A stretch of DNA of 64,000 nt from Ahaetulla prasina (GCF_028640845.1 NC_080542.1:135712580-135776579), one strand, 5' to 3'; positions 10,386 through 23,622 are shown, counted from the stretch's first letter. The notes: generated from the letters alone by a model not told the origin. A program made the numbers and translations.

Positions 10386-12308
10386 CATTGGGAAAATATT
10401 CTGAGTCATTTCTGTATCGGTCCCTTCCCCACCCCACATCTCTTAATTTAATTAGGATTTCCAGAGGGTGTCATAGGTACAGATCACTGGTTATTTTCTT
10501 TCAGTGTCACAGACAGTTAAGTACAGTACCTTTTTAGGAAACATTACACCAAGAACACAGTACTACTTGGTCTAGATATAGAGTTAGTTTGAAATTATTT
10601 AAGCTGTGTATTTTCAGAGTTCTGTGTGAGCAGGATATCTACTTAGCCTGCTGTTAGTTCATATCTTCCATGTTAAGATCATATGTATATATCTATAGGA
10701 CAAATACAGAAGGTACTTTTTCCTTTAAAATTACTATCTGTGTTGAGATCCTATAACTGGACTATAAAACTAATGAACCAACTTATTCTTATGAAGTATG
10801 GAGTGCTTCTCCCAGCTTTTAATTTTATATAATTATAAAAGAATATACTATATTCACAACTATTTGATGTTTTGATTGTTACTAGATTTTCCCCCCCTGA
10901 AAATTTAAGTTCAGTATTTGTAATAGATGCCTGCAGTGCAACAGTGATTTGGTTTCATAATAAGCATAGATTTAATCTTGTTACATATATAGCAAGTGTA
11001 CTGTATCATATTATTTGATAGATTTGTTTCTTAGTAGGTTAAATGGAGGCTAATTGCAATGGTGGTGGTGATGGTGATGACTCACACCTTTTAACTTCTA
11101 GGACGTTCTCCTGCTGACCTTGTCCTTCAGAGATAGATAGGAAAATAGCACTTAATAGCAGATAATAATCTGCTACTCTTTCAATTTTTGCTAATTATTG
11201 AGCTTTCTTCTGGCCAGAACCGTTTGTTTAGAGAAAGGGTAAAAATTGTTGGTTATAATTGTTGCCTTTAGTGAGAAAGCCACCTTTCACCTTTTAATTT
11301 TTTTTCTTGCCTTAAATACTGACAGTTTTCAACAAAACAGTCTGAAAAGTATCTTTATTACTCAAACATTTGTTCAATTAGTGGCTGCAGTTACACATTA
11401 ATAACAATGGTTCACTTTACATATCACTCTAGATTGAAGCCAGACTAATTACTTTATGGCTAAATATGATGCTTGAACCAGCCATTGAATTAAAATTAAC
11501 TTTATTAATGCTGTGAGTAGCTGTTATTTTTACTGAGCTGGTGTATTGTGGTAACAGCAGGTTAGATGTGTTTAGCAAACGTTTCAATAACACATAGACC
11601 AGCCAGATTCTTGCTTGAATTGCTTATAAATAAACGTTGGTTAGGTTGTTTATATGTTACTTGCTTATAATATATAGAAGAACCAGTATACTTACTCTAA
11701 GAATAGAGTTACAATTAGGTTTTTTTGTTTATACTGGGCAGTAAACATTATTTCTTCATGCCAGAAGCCTTAGCATAATTATCAAACTTAGCACTTGCCA
11801 GATCTCAATGTGAATTTCTACAATCTCCTCCTGCGGTCCATTTGAACAGGATGACTTAAATCTGGATTTCATGACTTCAATGTTAGTCAAGTATTTACCT
11901 TGTCTTTTTTGGTTTTTGCTCACCAAAAGGTTTGTAACCTAAACATATGAATTTTGAAATCTGAAAAGACTTTGGTTATGAAAATCACGATTATAATTTT
12001 TCTGATATCTTTCTTTATGTCGCATTGGAATTACATTAGAATAATTCATTTTGGTTATTCCTTTTTTTCCACATTTTGTATGTCCAGAATAGCTGATTAT
12101 TTGAATTATTTCAACTGTGCATCATTGTGCCAAGAGCAGTTGCTTGAGGCGATTTCAGACATTACATTAAGGTACTTAGCCAGGTGCCAAAAAGCAGGTT
12201 TCATGGTCTTCTTGTACAGTTCTTGTTTTGGCTTGTTTGTTGCCTGAGTGAGCTTTGCTTACTGACCATTCTTCTACCTTTTTATTGGTTTTCACTTTTT
12301 TATTTTTA
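10386..12308 (+). other. Intron 1 sequence without recognised features
   Basis: AT-rich intron with a small TGG/TGA-rich stretch near 11060-11080. Nothing else supportable was seen. Confidence 0.6.
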
Positions 12309-12310
12309 TA

Positions 12311-13531
12311 CAGATAGTCCTTGACTTAATGACCTTTCTAAATTACAACAGTACTCCCCAGTGATACTTACAACATGGTGGCTGAGGATCCCTGCAGTCC
12401 TGTGACCACATTTCAGGCTCTTGGCAACCATCCCACATTTATGGCTGTTTACAAGGTGACCCATTTTATGACGTTTTGTCAGAACAGCAAAACAGGATCG
12501 GAGTTGAACATTTGATTTGCTTAACTCTGGTATTCACTTAATGAGCGCCACAAAAGATGGATCAGTCACTCAGGTGGGTGGCTCATTGTACAATCACAAT
12601 GACTGTAATACATGCCAGTTGCCAAGTGTGAATTTTGATCATGTGACCATGGGCATGCCGCAATGGTCCTAAGTCAGTTTTTTAATATTCATAAGTCACT
12701 TTTTTCAGTCTGTAACTTCCTTGTTGTTGTTGTTAGTTGCAAAGTCGTATCCGACCCATCGTGACTCCATGGACAATGTTCCTCCAGGCCTTCCTATCTT
12801 CTACCATCCTCTGGAGTCCATTTAAGTTCATGCCTACTGCTTCAGTGACTCCATCCAGCCACCTCATTCTCTGTCATCCCGTTCTTCTTTTGCCCTCAAT
12901 CTTTCCTAGCATTAGGCTCTTCTCCAGTGAGTCCTTCCTTCTCATTAGGTGGCCAAAGTATTTCAGTTTCATCTTCAGGATCTGGCCTTCTAAAGAGCAG
13001 TCAGGGTTGATCTCCTCTAGGACTGATTTTTTCATTCGTCTTTCAGTCCAAGGGACTCACAAGAGTCTTCTCCAGCACCAGAATTCAAAGGCCTCAATTT
13101 TTTGGCGCTCAGCCTTTCTTATGGTCCAACTTTCACAGTCAAACATTGCAACTGGGAAAACCATAGCCTTGACTATAAGCACTTTTGTTGGCACAGTGAT
13201 GTCTCTGTTTTTTAGTACCCTGTCTAGATTTGCCATAGCTTCCTCCCCAGGAGCAAGCGTCTTTTAATTTCTTGACTGCAGTCCCCATCTGCGGTGAACT
13301 TGGAGCCCAGGAAAATAAAATCTGTCACTACCTCCACTTCTTCCCCATGCCAGGAATTTAGAGGGCCGGATGCCATGATCTTAATTTTCTTAATGTTGAG
13401 TTTCAACCAACTTTTGCATTCTCCTCCTTCACCCACATCAAGAGCCTTTTTAGTTCCTCTTCGCTTTCTGCTATTAGAGTGGTAACTTCCTAGGGTCACT
13501 AAATGAATGATTGTAAGTGAAGGACTGCCTG
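12311..13531. mobile_element. pogo-like MITE split by a Bov-B insertion
   Basis: The left end, TA then CAGATAGTCCTTGACTTAAT, starts at 12311. The right end, GTAAGTGAAGGACTGCCTG followed by TA, finishes at 13531. Both are the family termini in inverted orientation and both abut TA. The two halves (12311-12721 and 13492-13531) are separated by the Bov-B copy and its duplicated target. Confidence 0.85.
12722..13481 (-). mobile_element. 5'-truncated Bov-B (RTE) LINE
   Basis: On the - strand, a frame from about 13480 to 13260 gives the Bov-B reverse-transcriptase C-terminal words KIKIMASGP, VTDFIFLGSKFTADGDCS and EIKRRLLLGRK. Downstream (lower coordinates) the ORF is disrupted but Bov-B words continue to the (TTG)n stretch at 12722-12736, which is the 3' tail. 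A 10-bp direct repeat, GTAACTTCCT, flanks it (12712-12721 and 13482-13491). Only the 3' third of the element is present. The + strand ORF of 176 codons is the antisense shadow. Confidence 0.92.
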
Positions 13532-13947
13532 TAGTCTTTAAAGCAGCCCCATATAAAGTGCCTTGCTGTAGTATGCCAAGTGGTAATGAGGGCATTGTTA
13601 CTGTAGTCAGTCCCTCTTGCACCGAATAAGGTTACAATTGTTACACTAGCTGGAATTGGACAAAGGTCTATCTAAAGCAAAACCTGCATTTAATTTTCAA
13701 GCAGGAACTGTAAATGCCAGAGTGCCCCTAATCACAAGCCTATTCCTTCACAGGTAATGCTTGCTTGCTTGTCAAAAGACAGAACTTTTTCCACTGCATA
13801 AACAGCAACTCTATCCTGTTTGGGTTCATCTTTAGTCTGTTCTCTTTAATCCAAACTCTTGCAACTGCTGGCTAAAACATCAACAGCATCTCACCTATAG
13901 CCTGGAATAGCAAGGTATAATTGGGTATGATCACCAAATCTTTAAAC

Positions 13948-14036
13948 CAGGGGTCTCCAACCTTGGCAACTTTAATTGTTGAATTCTGGGAGTTGAAGTC
14001 CACAAGTCTCAAAGTTGCCAAGGTTGGAGATCCCTG
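13948..14036. mobile_element. hAT MITE, CAGGGGTCTCCAACC family, copy A
   Basis: Nearly the whole 89 bp is two inverted arms: CAGGGGTCTCCAACCTTGGC at the left and its complement, ending GGAGATCCCTG, at the right. Perfect 8-bp target duplications CTTTAAAC lie at 13940-13947 and 14037-14044. Confidence 0.93.
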
Positions 14037-14259
14037 CTTTAAACGCTTTCTAGTGATTTCATATGTTTACTAAAAAGCAGAAGAGAGATGACCACTCATT
14101 TGCACTCCACAAACCAGGGTCCACAAATCTGATCTCTCACCCCCATCACTACAAAACTGCAACCATTCCCTGAAGGAGAATGACCTTAAAACAAGAAACC
14201 TGTGTAATAACTGCTGTTATGGTATGGGTTAAATAATTCAAATGGTATGTTATCTATAG

Positions 14260-14353
14260 CAGAGGTCTCCAACCTTGGTCCCTTTAAGAATTGTGGACTT
14301 CAACTCCCAGAGTCCCTCAGCCAGCAAAGTCCACAAGTCTTAAAGGGACCAAG
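14260..14353. mobile_element. hAT MITE, CAGGGGTCTCCAACC family, copy B
   Basis: The left end is CAGAGGTCTCCAACCTTGGTC. The right arm is complementary but loses the terminal bases. Flanks ATCTATAG (14252-14259) and GTCTATAG (14354-14361) match at 7 of 8. The central part carries the family word GTGGACTTCAACTCCCAG. Confidence 0.8.
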
Positions 14354-15379
14354 GTCTATAGTACAATAGTTCTAAATTCAAAGTAATACACAGGGAATTT
14401 GGTTATGAATTAAGAAATACACATTAATGGAACTATAGGCATCTTAGTTGTGTTGATAATAATCTGTTTAGCTATACACAGATATTTGTCAACAAAACAA
14501 TTATACTTCTATGTTTATTGAAATGTTATTATTATGCAATTGGGTTTTTAAGTTTCATACAATGAGGTAAAGAAAAAAAAACTTAGATGACACATCCCTG
14601 GCATTCTTATTTCTTTTGTTCTGTCAAATGCATTTAAAGGAAAGGATGGCATGGTTTTAAAAAGGGTATCCTAATTTGGAACATTGCAGTACATTTATTG
14701 GGATTGATTGTTACAGAAAGAGAGAAGAAAGTCCTCTGAAGTCATTTCTTGTACTCTTAGCTACAGTAAAGGCAGTTGGCTCCATGACAGTGTTCTGTAG
14801 CTATGTATCTAGAATGCTGAGTTGTCACTGGCAGACCTGCAAAAAAAGCTGTTGGATTGTTCCCCATAGCTTGCTATCACTCTTCAGACCAGACAGTGCT
14901 CCAATAAATGCAACACTACACAAATGCAAGATGAATTATTTGAATTTGAACTACTAGATGAATTTAAATGACTAGAAGAATTATTTCAGTTATCTCAAGC
15001 ACACTTCTTCAGCTATTACACAGCAATCTAGGAATTTATTTTAATGTAAAGTTAATATGCTGATAGGAAGTGTGCTTCAGAAACTACTGTATTCATTACA
15101 ATTAGTTACCTGTTGCTTATTCAAGCAACTCTAGCAGCTTGCAATAATTAAGACCATCAAATCCAAAATATTTTTTTTAATTACATCTATTTGTATTGTA
15201 AGCCTTTGTTCTTTAAATTCTCAGAATAGAGATACTACATTAATTAGTTGGGTGTATTGTCTCTGTGGCTAGAACACTTAAATGTGGTTTAAGATGGTAC
15301 TGTACCATTTTAGTGCTAGTACTATCTTAATGCTAGCCTCATTTTCAGTAGCATTGATCTTCCTGAAAGATGCTTAAAG

Positions 15380-15498
15380 CAGGGGTCTCCAACCTTGGCA
15401 ACTTTAAGACTTATGGACTTCAACTCCCAGCAAAGCTGGCTGAAGAATTCTGGAAGTTGAAGTCCACAAGTCTTAGTTGCCAAGGTTGGAGACCCCTG
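15380..15498. mobile_element. hAT MITE, CAGGGGTCTCCAACC family, copy C
   Basis: The terminal arms CAGGGGTCTCCAACC and GGTTGGAGACCCCTG are perfect inverted repeats. The flanking 8-mers GCTTAAAG and CTTTAAGC are inverted relative to each other rather than direct. The target was therefore either palindromic or has mutated, and the palindrome continues beyond the element. Confidence 0.88.
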
Positions 15499-16199
15499 CT
15501 TTAAGCAGTCAACACTTAATTTGTTTTCCTATTTTCTCCCAATTAGAGGCTAAGAATTTACAAGAAATGGGCACCCAGATAACTTACCAGAAGCATATTC
15601 TTTCCAAGATTGATTGTATAATGGGTAGCATCAGTATTCGGTATAACTAATATAGAATTCCACCTTTGGGGTGGCAGTCAGCTTTTAAAACCTGTGTGCA
15701 TGTCATAGTTGAGCATTTCTCTGATTTATCATTGGAAGGATAATCACAGTGCTTGCATTACCAATGCTTTAAAAGACTAAAACAGTAATTCCTAAATAAT
15801 GATTCAAGGTAGATTAAAGTGCCACAATAACTTTTTATAATACAACTTGTAAACGCATTCCCACCTACATAGGAAGTTGCCCAAACCGTCTTAGGCTTGC
15901 AGAGTTGCCTGTGTCTTTCTGAGAAGTCTCCATTGTGAGTAGGCACTTGTGTAGCATATCTTCAAAGTTTTTGTTGGTTCCGTTGGCTAATTGTAATGGG
16001 TATCCTCATAGCAAAATTGCCTGTCTTTGAAGAGTTTGCAAAAGTTTGCAGCTATGTGACTGAAATACATAACACATTTTTGATAGGGAAAAACTATCTG
16101 GTGAATTGAAAACTTGAAAAATATGACTATATCCATATCAAATTATGATCTGGTAGCTGGATTACTGTCACTGTGTGTAACTGATAAAAAACCCTAAGA

Positions 16200-16317
16200 C
16201 AAGGATCTGGAAACTTGGCTCTTTTAAGACTTGTGGGCTTCAAGTTCCAGAGGAACTCCCAGAACTTTGGGAGTTGAAGTCCACAAGTCTTAAAAGAGCT
16301 AAGTTTCCAGACCCCTG
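16200..16317. mobile_element. hAT MITE, CAGGGGTCT family, copy D
   Basis: The ends are CAAGGATCTGGAAACTTGGC and TAAGTTTCCAGACCCCTG. Perfect 8-bp duplications CCCTAAGA lie at 16192-16199 and 16318-16325. The inside is the inverted GTGGGCTTCAAGTTCC / GGGAGTTGAAGTCCACAAG arms. Confidence 0.92.
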
Positions 16318-16887
16318 CCCTAAGAGATATCCCCGATCATCTGTTGATATCTCTAATCCCAGAAGCATCAAGGAGGAGGAGGAGGGCTCTGCAGAATGTT
16401 AGGTTTTTCTTTTTCTGTTGAACTCCTAACCCAGGCAATTTTGCAAATTGTTTTTGCTATCCCCGTTTTAAATGTCTGTTTGCCATTCAGCTAAAAGGAA
16501 AAAAAAACAAACCAAGATATGACTTAGCTGGATGTTCTACTGGTTAATTCTGATAAAAGTGCAGTCACTAAAATTGTTTAATGTATCCCCTTTTCTGGCT
16601 GCTTTTATTGCCTTGGCATTTCTTTTCCATTTTTTTTCCACATATTTAGTAAATCCTGGATTTATATACTAGATTTGAAAATCTGATGCTGTGTGCCACC
16701 GGTTGTGTGCTGTGGAAGATGGTTCCCCAGATGCCTCTTGTTAGCATGGCTACAAATTCTTGTAGGGGGCTGAATTGTTTGTTTGTGTCCCTCCACTTCA
16801 GTTTGTTGGGGCCGAGGAACCTGCAGCAGTAGTCCAAGCTCCCCAATTGAGATTCAGCTCTCTGAGGCAACAACAGTTGGATTATAA

Positions 16888-17010
16888 GTAGTCCTCATTT
16901 AGCAACCACACTAGGATCAGCAGCATGGTCATTAAAGCAGTTGCTAAGTGAAACTGCAACTGTGTTATATGGTCTTACTTTAGCTTTCCTTTGCTTTACA
17001 GACCTGTGAA
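16888..17010. repeat. Possible MITE fragment (AGTCCTCATTTAGCAACC)
   Basis: The words AGTCCTCATTTAGCAACC and GTTGCTAAGTGAAACTGC resemble the pogo-like family but the element is incomplete. Neither terminus can be placed. Confidence 0.4.
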
Positions 17011-19870
17011 AGTCATAGATGTGAGTATTGCTCATAAAATTATTTGTTCATCTTTTAATTGCAAACAGTAATTGATTAAGGCAGTCACTAAACCACAGCT
17101 ACTTGCATTTAGAAAGGCAAAATAGTCCTATTTAAAATAAGATAGCACTTACAATTCGGATTATTCTAATACATAGGTGGTATAATTCTCAGATTTTTTT
17201 AAATAGTCAAGATCACTCTGCTTTTTGTTTGTTTCATGCTAGTAAATAGCTAACTTCTATAATAGGTAGTTCACATTATTGCTATTGACTCCCAACTGCA
17301 TGTTTATTTTCATACTACAGAATTTGCTAGGAAAGGTTTAGTTATCTGTTTATCTAAAACTTTTGCAGATCAGTAAAATAACGTATTTCTGATCATAATA
17401 ACAATAGATCCAATTCATCTAGAAAATTACCACCTCAGGCTTAGATTTAGGCTTTATTATAGATATTAATACTCTCTCACCACCAATTTGCCAGTTTGAA
17501 GCTCAGATACTTTCATATTTATAAGGCAGAAAAGCTACAATATTTGCAAAAGCATTTCATCCAATTTGCCTATTGAACTTTTTGTAACCTCTGTGAACAC
17601 TAAGGTTTTTACGGGTAACAAGTTGAACGGTCAAATCTAAGGTCAAGAAGCTGGCACCACACAACAAACAGGAAAATGCAATGATAGAATTCTAAAAAAA
17701 TATAATGGCATGAATAACAACTGATAGCAAATGAGGAGAGGGAACAGAATGCATAAACAGAGACAGAAAAAGCAAAATATCTTGGAATTATTCAGATAAG
17801 TCGCTCATTTCGGCGCCGCATATTGCTAGACTTTTCAGTTTACACTCTAATATTTAGAATTGCTTATTGATAAGAACGCTTTGAAAGGAACAACAATGTT
17901 AGTGAGAACTGTTTCCTCTAAGTTTTCTCAAATGCAATATAGCAGCTGAAAATAGATGCCTTCCAGTTGTTCAAGGTGTAATGGCATTTGTTAATAACAT
18001 ACAAGCTGCTAAGATTTTATAAATGAGAATAAAAACTATTGTTGTGTCACTTCCCTCACAGAGAAACATTTTCTCCCCAGGCTGTGATCCAGAGTGATGA
18101 TTCCTGACATGCAGCTGACATGTAGCTTATTAACCTAAAAGTAGTTTAGCTGGCAGGATGTTTACCTTTGTGTAATGTCTATGATTGTACACAACTTATG
18201 TGGAATGGAAAATGGAAGTATCATCCATAGCTAAAATGTCAGTGATACAAACGTGTATGTAATATGTAAACTGTTGGTAGATGTAGTCAGCATCTTCAGT
18301 TTTAAGCTTTCAATGCTTGGTAGTGTCATTTCTCCAGGTTTATTTAAAATATTTATATTTTGTCAGTCAAATGGTGCATCTGTAAGTGATGTGCAAAATT
18401 AAAAATGAAAGAGTAAATGAAACAATAAAATCACAGTTTATTATGATAATAATAAATCAGGATTACAATTTGTCAGGATTATCAAGATTTAAAATTAATC
18501 ATATCAAAAATCAAAAGGGTCTTTGCAATTTTATTTTGAAAGGAAGCCATTCAGGGAATGGATGTTAACAAGCTTAAATGTAATATTCCTGGTTGAGATC
18601 AAAGGAACATTTGGAGGATGATTTATACCTGATGTGGTTCTTAGTAGGCAAGCAGATTTATAGAGAAGGTATTCCATCAGTGCCTCAATATAAAAACTTT
18701 TAAAATGGTATGGTACCAAGTCAGCAGCTAATCTTTCAGTAACAGTTTATGCTTGCAGTGACTAGGTAAATCACAACAATCTTACTAATGCATTTTGCAT
18801 GCTACTTGTGATAAGATCTACACATTGCATTTAATGTTCTATATAAAGGTAGCCCTCTCCCCCCACCCATAGAATACATTATAAGAATCCCATTAAGAAG
18901 GGACTAATATTAGTTCTAGGGACTAAGCTATACAATCCATGTCATTTCTGCATAGTTTACCTCTGGTTTAAAATAATTTCTAGTCTTTAAGTGCCTCTAG
19001 TAACAATTGTATATTTCTGTCAGGATCTTTGCCTGCTCCTTTAAAGAGGAGCACAGCCCTCATCCAAAGGAGGTGAGTTGTGCAGCACTTGGATGTCAAA
19101 GGTAAAAATATGTTTGGGGGCACTCATATACATCTCTGTAACTCTTAAAGCAGCTGCATCTTTTCCAAAAATATTAAGGCAGCCTTCCACAGTTGTTGCA
19201 CCACCCCAGGAAAAGACTCTTCATTCAATTGCAGATGGATGCTATGTGTCTACTCTTGTAAGCTTCAAAATATGTTTTACTTTTAAATCCACAGCACTAT
19301 ATAGCCCTCTTGTTTTTTAGATTTGGGAGTCATATTTCCATGGAACATTTCAGGATGATTTATCAATCTCATGAATCTTACACTCCTAAGTAATCTTGTA
19401 TTTCACTGAAGAGGGTTTTCTCACCCACCCATTTCTGTTCCTGTTTCTAGCACTTTGACGGCTTCCCAGATTGAAGGATTCTCCAGAATACCATAGATGC
19501 AGCACTGTGTTACTGCTACAGAAAAGGGGAACTGACGGGTTTCAGAGAAGGAGCCTGCAATTTGAACGTAAGAGGAAAAATGTATTTACTGTATTTGGGA
19601 TTCCTTCCCTATCCACTACTAGAGAGTGCTCTCCTTTTATTGTGTAGGAAGGCATTGAAGGCCAACTTCTTGTACAGCTTTCAGTTTATAGAATGCTGGA
19701 TGCTGGGAAGGTTGTCTTTTATTCAGTGTACAGTGTAGAATTGACACTATAATTTTTAATAGCATTGTTTTAAAGTATTTGGAATAGGGATGTCCAGAAT
19801 ATTCCTGGATTAATTGTATCATGCAAAGCCTATACTTCTCAAATGTCAGTATTTTAATACATTGGATTAT
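17011..19870 (+). other. Intron 1 sequence without recognised features
   Basis: AT-rich intron with no exon, repeat family or structured element that I can support. Confidence 0.55.
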
Positions 19871-19871
19871 T

Positions 19872-20446
19872 TACTGTATGCTCCGGACTATAAGACCCAT
19901 CTAGCTTTTGGGGAGGAAAACAAGGGAAAAAACCCCTGCCTTTTCCTCTGTCTCCCAGCAATTTGCCTCCTTGGAGCAAACAGCCTGGTCAGCTTCAGCA
20001 CAGCCTGATTTAGCAGGAACAGCTGATTGGCAGTTGGATCGGGGATCGCCTCCTCCTCTACTCATCCCATTTTTGGCGTCCACATGTTCCATTTTCAGCC
20101 TGTTCCAGGCAGCAGGGATCGCCGAAAATGAGGCACGCGGTGGGTGAAAATGGGACATGCAGTGGTGGCAATAGGCACAATTCTGGCAGCCTGGAACAGC
20201 TGATTGGCGATATTCCAGGAGGCAGATCCAACTGCCAATCAGTTGCTCATGGTAAATTAGGTTCTGCGGAAGCTGACCAGACTGTTTGCTGCAAGGAGGC
20301 AGATTGCTGGGAAGCAGAGGCCGAAAGGTGGAGACCGGAGGGTGGGTGGGACTTTGGCAACATTTGCTCTCTAAGACATACAGATATTTCCACCCACTTT
20401 TTAGGGGGGAGAAAGTGCATTTTATACACTGAAAAATATGGGTAAT
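19872..20446. mobile_element. Foldback MITE (CGGACTATAAGA family)
   Basis: The left end is TACTGTATGCTCCGGACTAT and the right end, CACTGAAAAATATGGGTAA, is its approximate complement. Inner arms are also inverted: CCCAGCAATTTGCCTCCTTG near 19957 against CAAGGAGGCAGATTGCTGGG near 20293, and CCAACTGCCAATCAG near 20228 against GCTGATTGGCAGTTGGATC near 20020. It is GC-richer than the intron. ORFs on both strands are by-products of the inverted repeat. A small relative lies at 32188-32266. Confidence 0.75.
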
Positions 20447-21700
20447 TAATAATTAGGAAGAACAGAATTCCTTAGGATAACTTATTACATTTGAATAAGA
20501 TGATCAGGTGGCATGAGCCAAACAAATGCCATTTTGGAGAGCTTGGATTTCCTTTTTTACTAAAAGTTATATTTTAAAATATTCAGACAAGCTATTTGGG
20601 AGCAATACATTATTATAGTATAATAGTATAATTGTAGTACTTGTGATTCTGAATGGAAACTATCTCTGGGTAAATCAACAATAATGCAAACTTTGACTTA
20701 GGTATAATAAGGACATTTTGTTATACTGGCTGGCTCCCAAGATTGCAAAACCTATCATATTTTGCCAATTCATATTCGCATAATAGTCGATTCATATTCA
20801 TTCAATTCATAATCTCACAACAGTTATTCAAGTCATTTGTTTTAAGGTATGAATATTTCAAGTCTACTAATTTTTTTACACAATAATTAGCATGTTGTTA
20901 AAAAGTTAACTTGGGGGGTGGGTGGGAATTAAGCATTTACAAGGTAAGGATTATTTTAAAGTTTATTTTAAAGTTTAAATGCCAGGGGTAATCAATGAGG
21001 TAACGAATACCATGATTGCTTTTATATACTGAGATGGGTCTCTGAATAAACCTATTGCACCATGTAAATACAACATATAAAATGGCTGTAAGTATGTATA
21101 TGCAGTGCATCTGAACTACACTCTAGTGTCTTTAGGATATATTAAAGGAGCAAGTTATACTACATATGTGCCCACACGTTGTGTTCTATAATACATGTAG
21201 TAGTAGGCTCAAACCCACACCATAGTTTGCATATACTCTAGGTGACTACAGCATGTTCACTAATAAATGGATGTTTTCCAAATAGTTACAGTGTCTTCTA
21301 GTGAGCATGTCATAGCAGTATCTTAATATGCTGTTAATTTCATGTCTGCATAGCATAAGGTGACACATTAAATTGTCAAAGTCTGATAAATGTTAAAGCA
21401 ATTTAATGGAAGTAACTTTGCTAGAAATATTGGGGAAGATGCAGCACAGCTTATTCTATTAGCAGTAGCTTACAAATTTGTAAACCATTATATTCTCAAC
21501 TAAAATAATATTTTAGCTGTATAACCAAAACAATACAGTAGATACTCTGAATTTTAAAAATATTCCCAATTTTTTTAGCACTTTTTATGGATGAGCAGAA
21601 AGTCTGCCTCTGTCCTTAGCACAGTACAGTACTTGAGCATTCTTTCAAATAAGCTGTTATTTAATATCTGTATTGTCAAGCACAGGCAAGCAGTTCCACA
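20447..21700 (+). other. Intron 1 sequence without recognised features
   Basis: AT-rich intron. Nothing supportable was seen. Confidence 0.55.
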
Positions 21701-22299
21701 CATGAGGGGTTAAAATAGAATATACCTACTTTATTGTACTCTACCTATAATAAAAGACTGCTTCCCTTCTTTTTGGAACTAGCAAATAAGATTCCACGGA
21801 ACTCGCGAAGGGGGTCAGTTTGAGGTCTTTTGTAGCTGTGCAGCGATGCAAGGCTAATTCCTCATTTGATCCCTCCTTGTCTTGCTGGTAGTTTACCAAC
21901 ATCATCCCTCTACCACAGAAGCCCCCCTCTCTTTTCCATGTTGCTTCCAATGTTTGAGTTCTCATAGGAAATTCAGATGGGTGGGAGCAATGCCACTTTA
22001 AAGGAATTGTCTGCCCCAAGTCTAGAATCTTCCCACCCAGGTGGCAAGACGGTACATATCCCTTGATGTCTGCCACCATCCTAGATCACCCAAAGTTTCA
22101 CAATATCCTGTGTGGTGTCTTGAAGACACTTCCATGACCAGTTGTCTCAATATGATGGCAAAGCTACAGAAAGGTAATGAACCCTTACTGTGATCTTACT
22201 ACTGTAATTATCTTTGTAATTGTGCACTATGCACATCTGGACCTCACTAATTGGGTTCTGAAATTCTGTCTCTTTTTAAGAACAAAAAAGGTAAGTGCT

Positions 22300-22650
22300 A
22301 AAGTTGGTGACTTTGAGGGTCTGATAAATCCTCTCTGCAAATTGGAACTCAAATAAGATCAACAATTCCTTTGTTGATATTAGATATTGCTTCTTAGATG
22401 GAATTCTGGCCCAGCTTTCTATCGCTGTTGCTTTGTTCCAATCCACATCTGCCAATAACTTGAAATTGCTTGTGCCTTCTTTGAGCTGCTAAATCTCACA
22501 GCTGGCTGTCATGATTTATACTCAGAGGCTCTAAAATGCCCCTTGGATCTGTCCATCAAGTTCTGGTAATTGTCCATGACCTGGTTGTTTCCCTTTAGGA
22601 TTGGCAGCATCCACTTAACTGCCAACTCCTATAGCAAGCTTAGCACAAAG
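22300..22650 (-). pseudogene. Gag-like remnant of the LTR element
   Basis: On the - strand, broken frames give words such as KKAQAISS and, in another frame, DWNKATAIESWARI. They resemble the conserved central part of Gypsy-type Gag proteins. Several stops and frame changes make it non-functional. No pol sequence from the same element remains. Confidence 0.45.
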
Positions 22651-22880
22651 AATACCCTTTTGGGTTCTGTAGGGAAATTCTTCAGTTCAACCTGAGTGGT
22701 AAAGGTTCTTATCTTGTCCACTTCTCCCCACCCCCACCCCCAAATGTATATGGCAAACCTCCATGGCAAAGCAGCAAAACTGGCTGTGCAGCTGGAATGG
22801 CTGGGGATATTGGCCAGCCAGTATATTGAGTAGCCAGAGCCCCTGGCAGTGGGATGCTCTGAACTTGCTGCTGAACTAGG

Positions 22881-22987
<107 letters not shown>

Positions 22988-23622
22988 TTTAATTTTTATA
23001 CCGCCCTTCTCCCGAAGGACTCAGGGCGGTGAACAGCCAAGTAAAAACAGTACAATATATTACAATAAAAGCTATTTAAAAAACTTATTCAATGTGGCCT
23101 AAATTTAAATATAAAATACATAATATAAAATATAAAATAAACCCCATTTAAAACAAATTAAAAACCCCTATCAAGCCAGTCCTGCTCGGAAGAATAGGTA
23201 CGTCTTCAGCTCGCGGCGAAAAGTCCAGAGGTCAGGAAGTTGTCGAAGTCCTGGGGGAAGCTCATTCCAGAGGGTAGGAGAAGGCTCTCCCCCTGGGGGT
23301 CACCAGCCGACACTGTTTGGCTGACGGCACCCTGAGGAGACCCTCTCTATGGGAGCGTACCAGTCGGTGGGAGGCATGTGGTAGCAGAAGGCGGTCCCGA
23401 AGATATCCCGGTCCTATGCCATGGAGCACTTTAAAGGTGATAACCAACACCTTGAAGTGCACCCGGAAGACCACAGGTAGCCAGTGCAGCCTGCGCAGGA
23501 TTGGTGTTATATGGGAGCCACGAGTGGCTCCCTCTATCACCCGCGCGGCTGCATTCTGGACCAACTGAAGCCTCCAGGTGCTCCTCAAGGGGAGCCCCAT
23601 GTAGAGAGCATTGCAGTAGTCC

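Noticed and set aside
12737..13267. 176-codon + strand ORF
   Set aside because: It is the antisense of Bov-B; the - strand gives recognisable reverse-transcriptase words.
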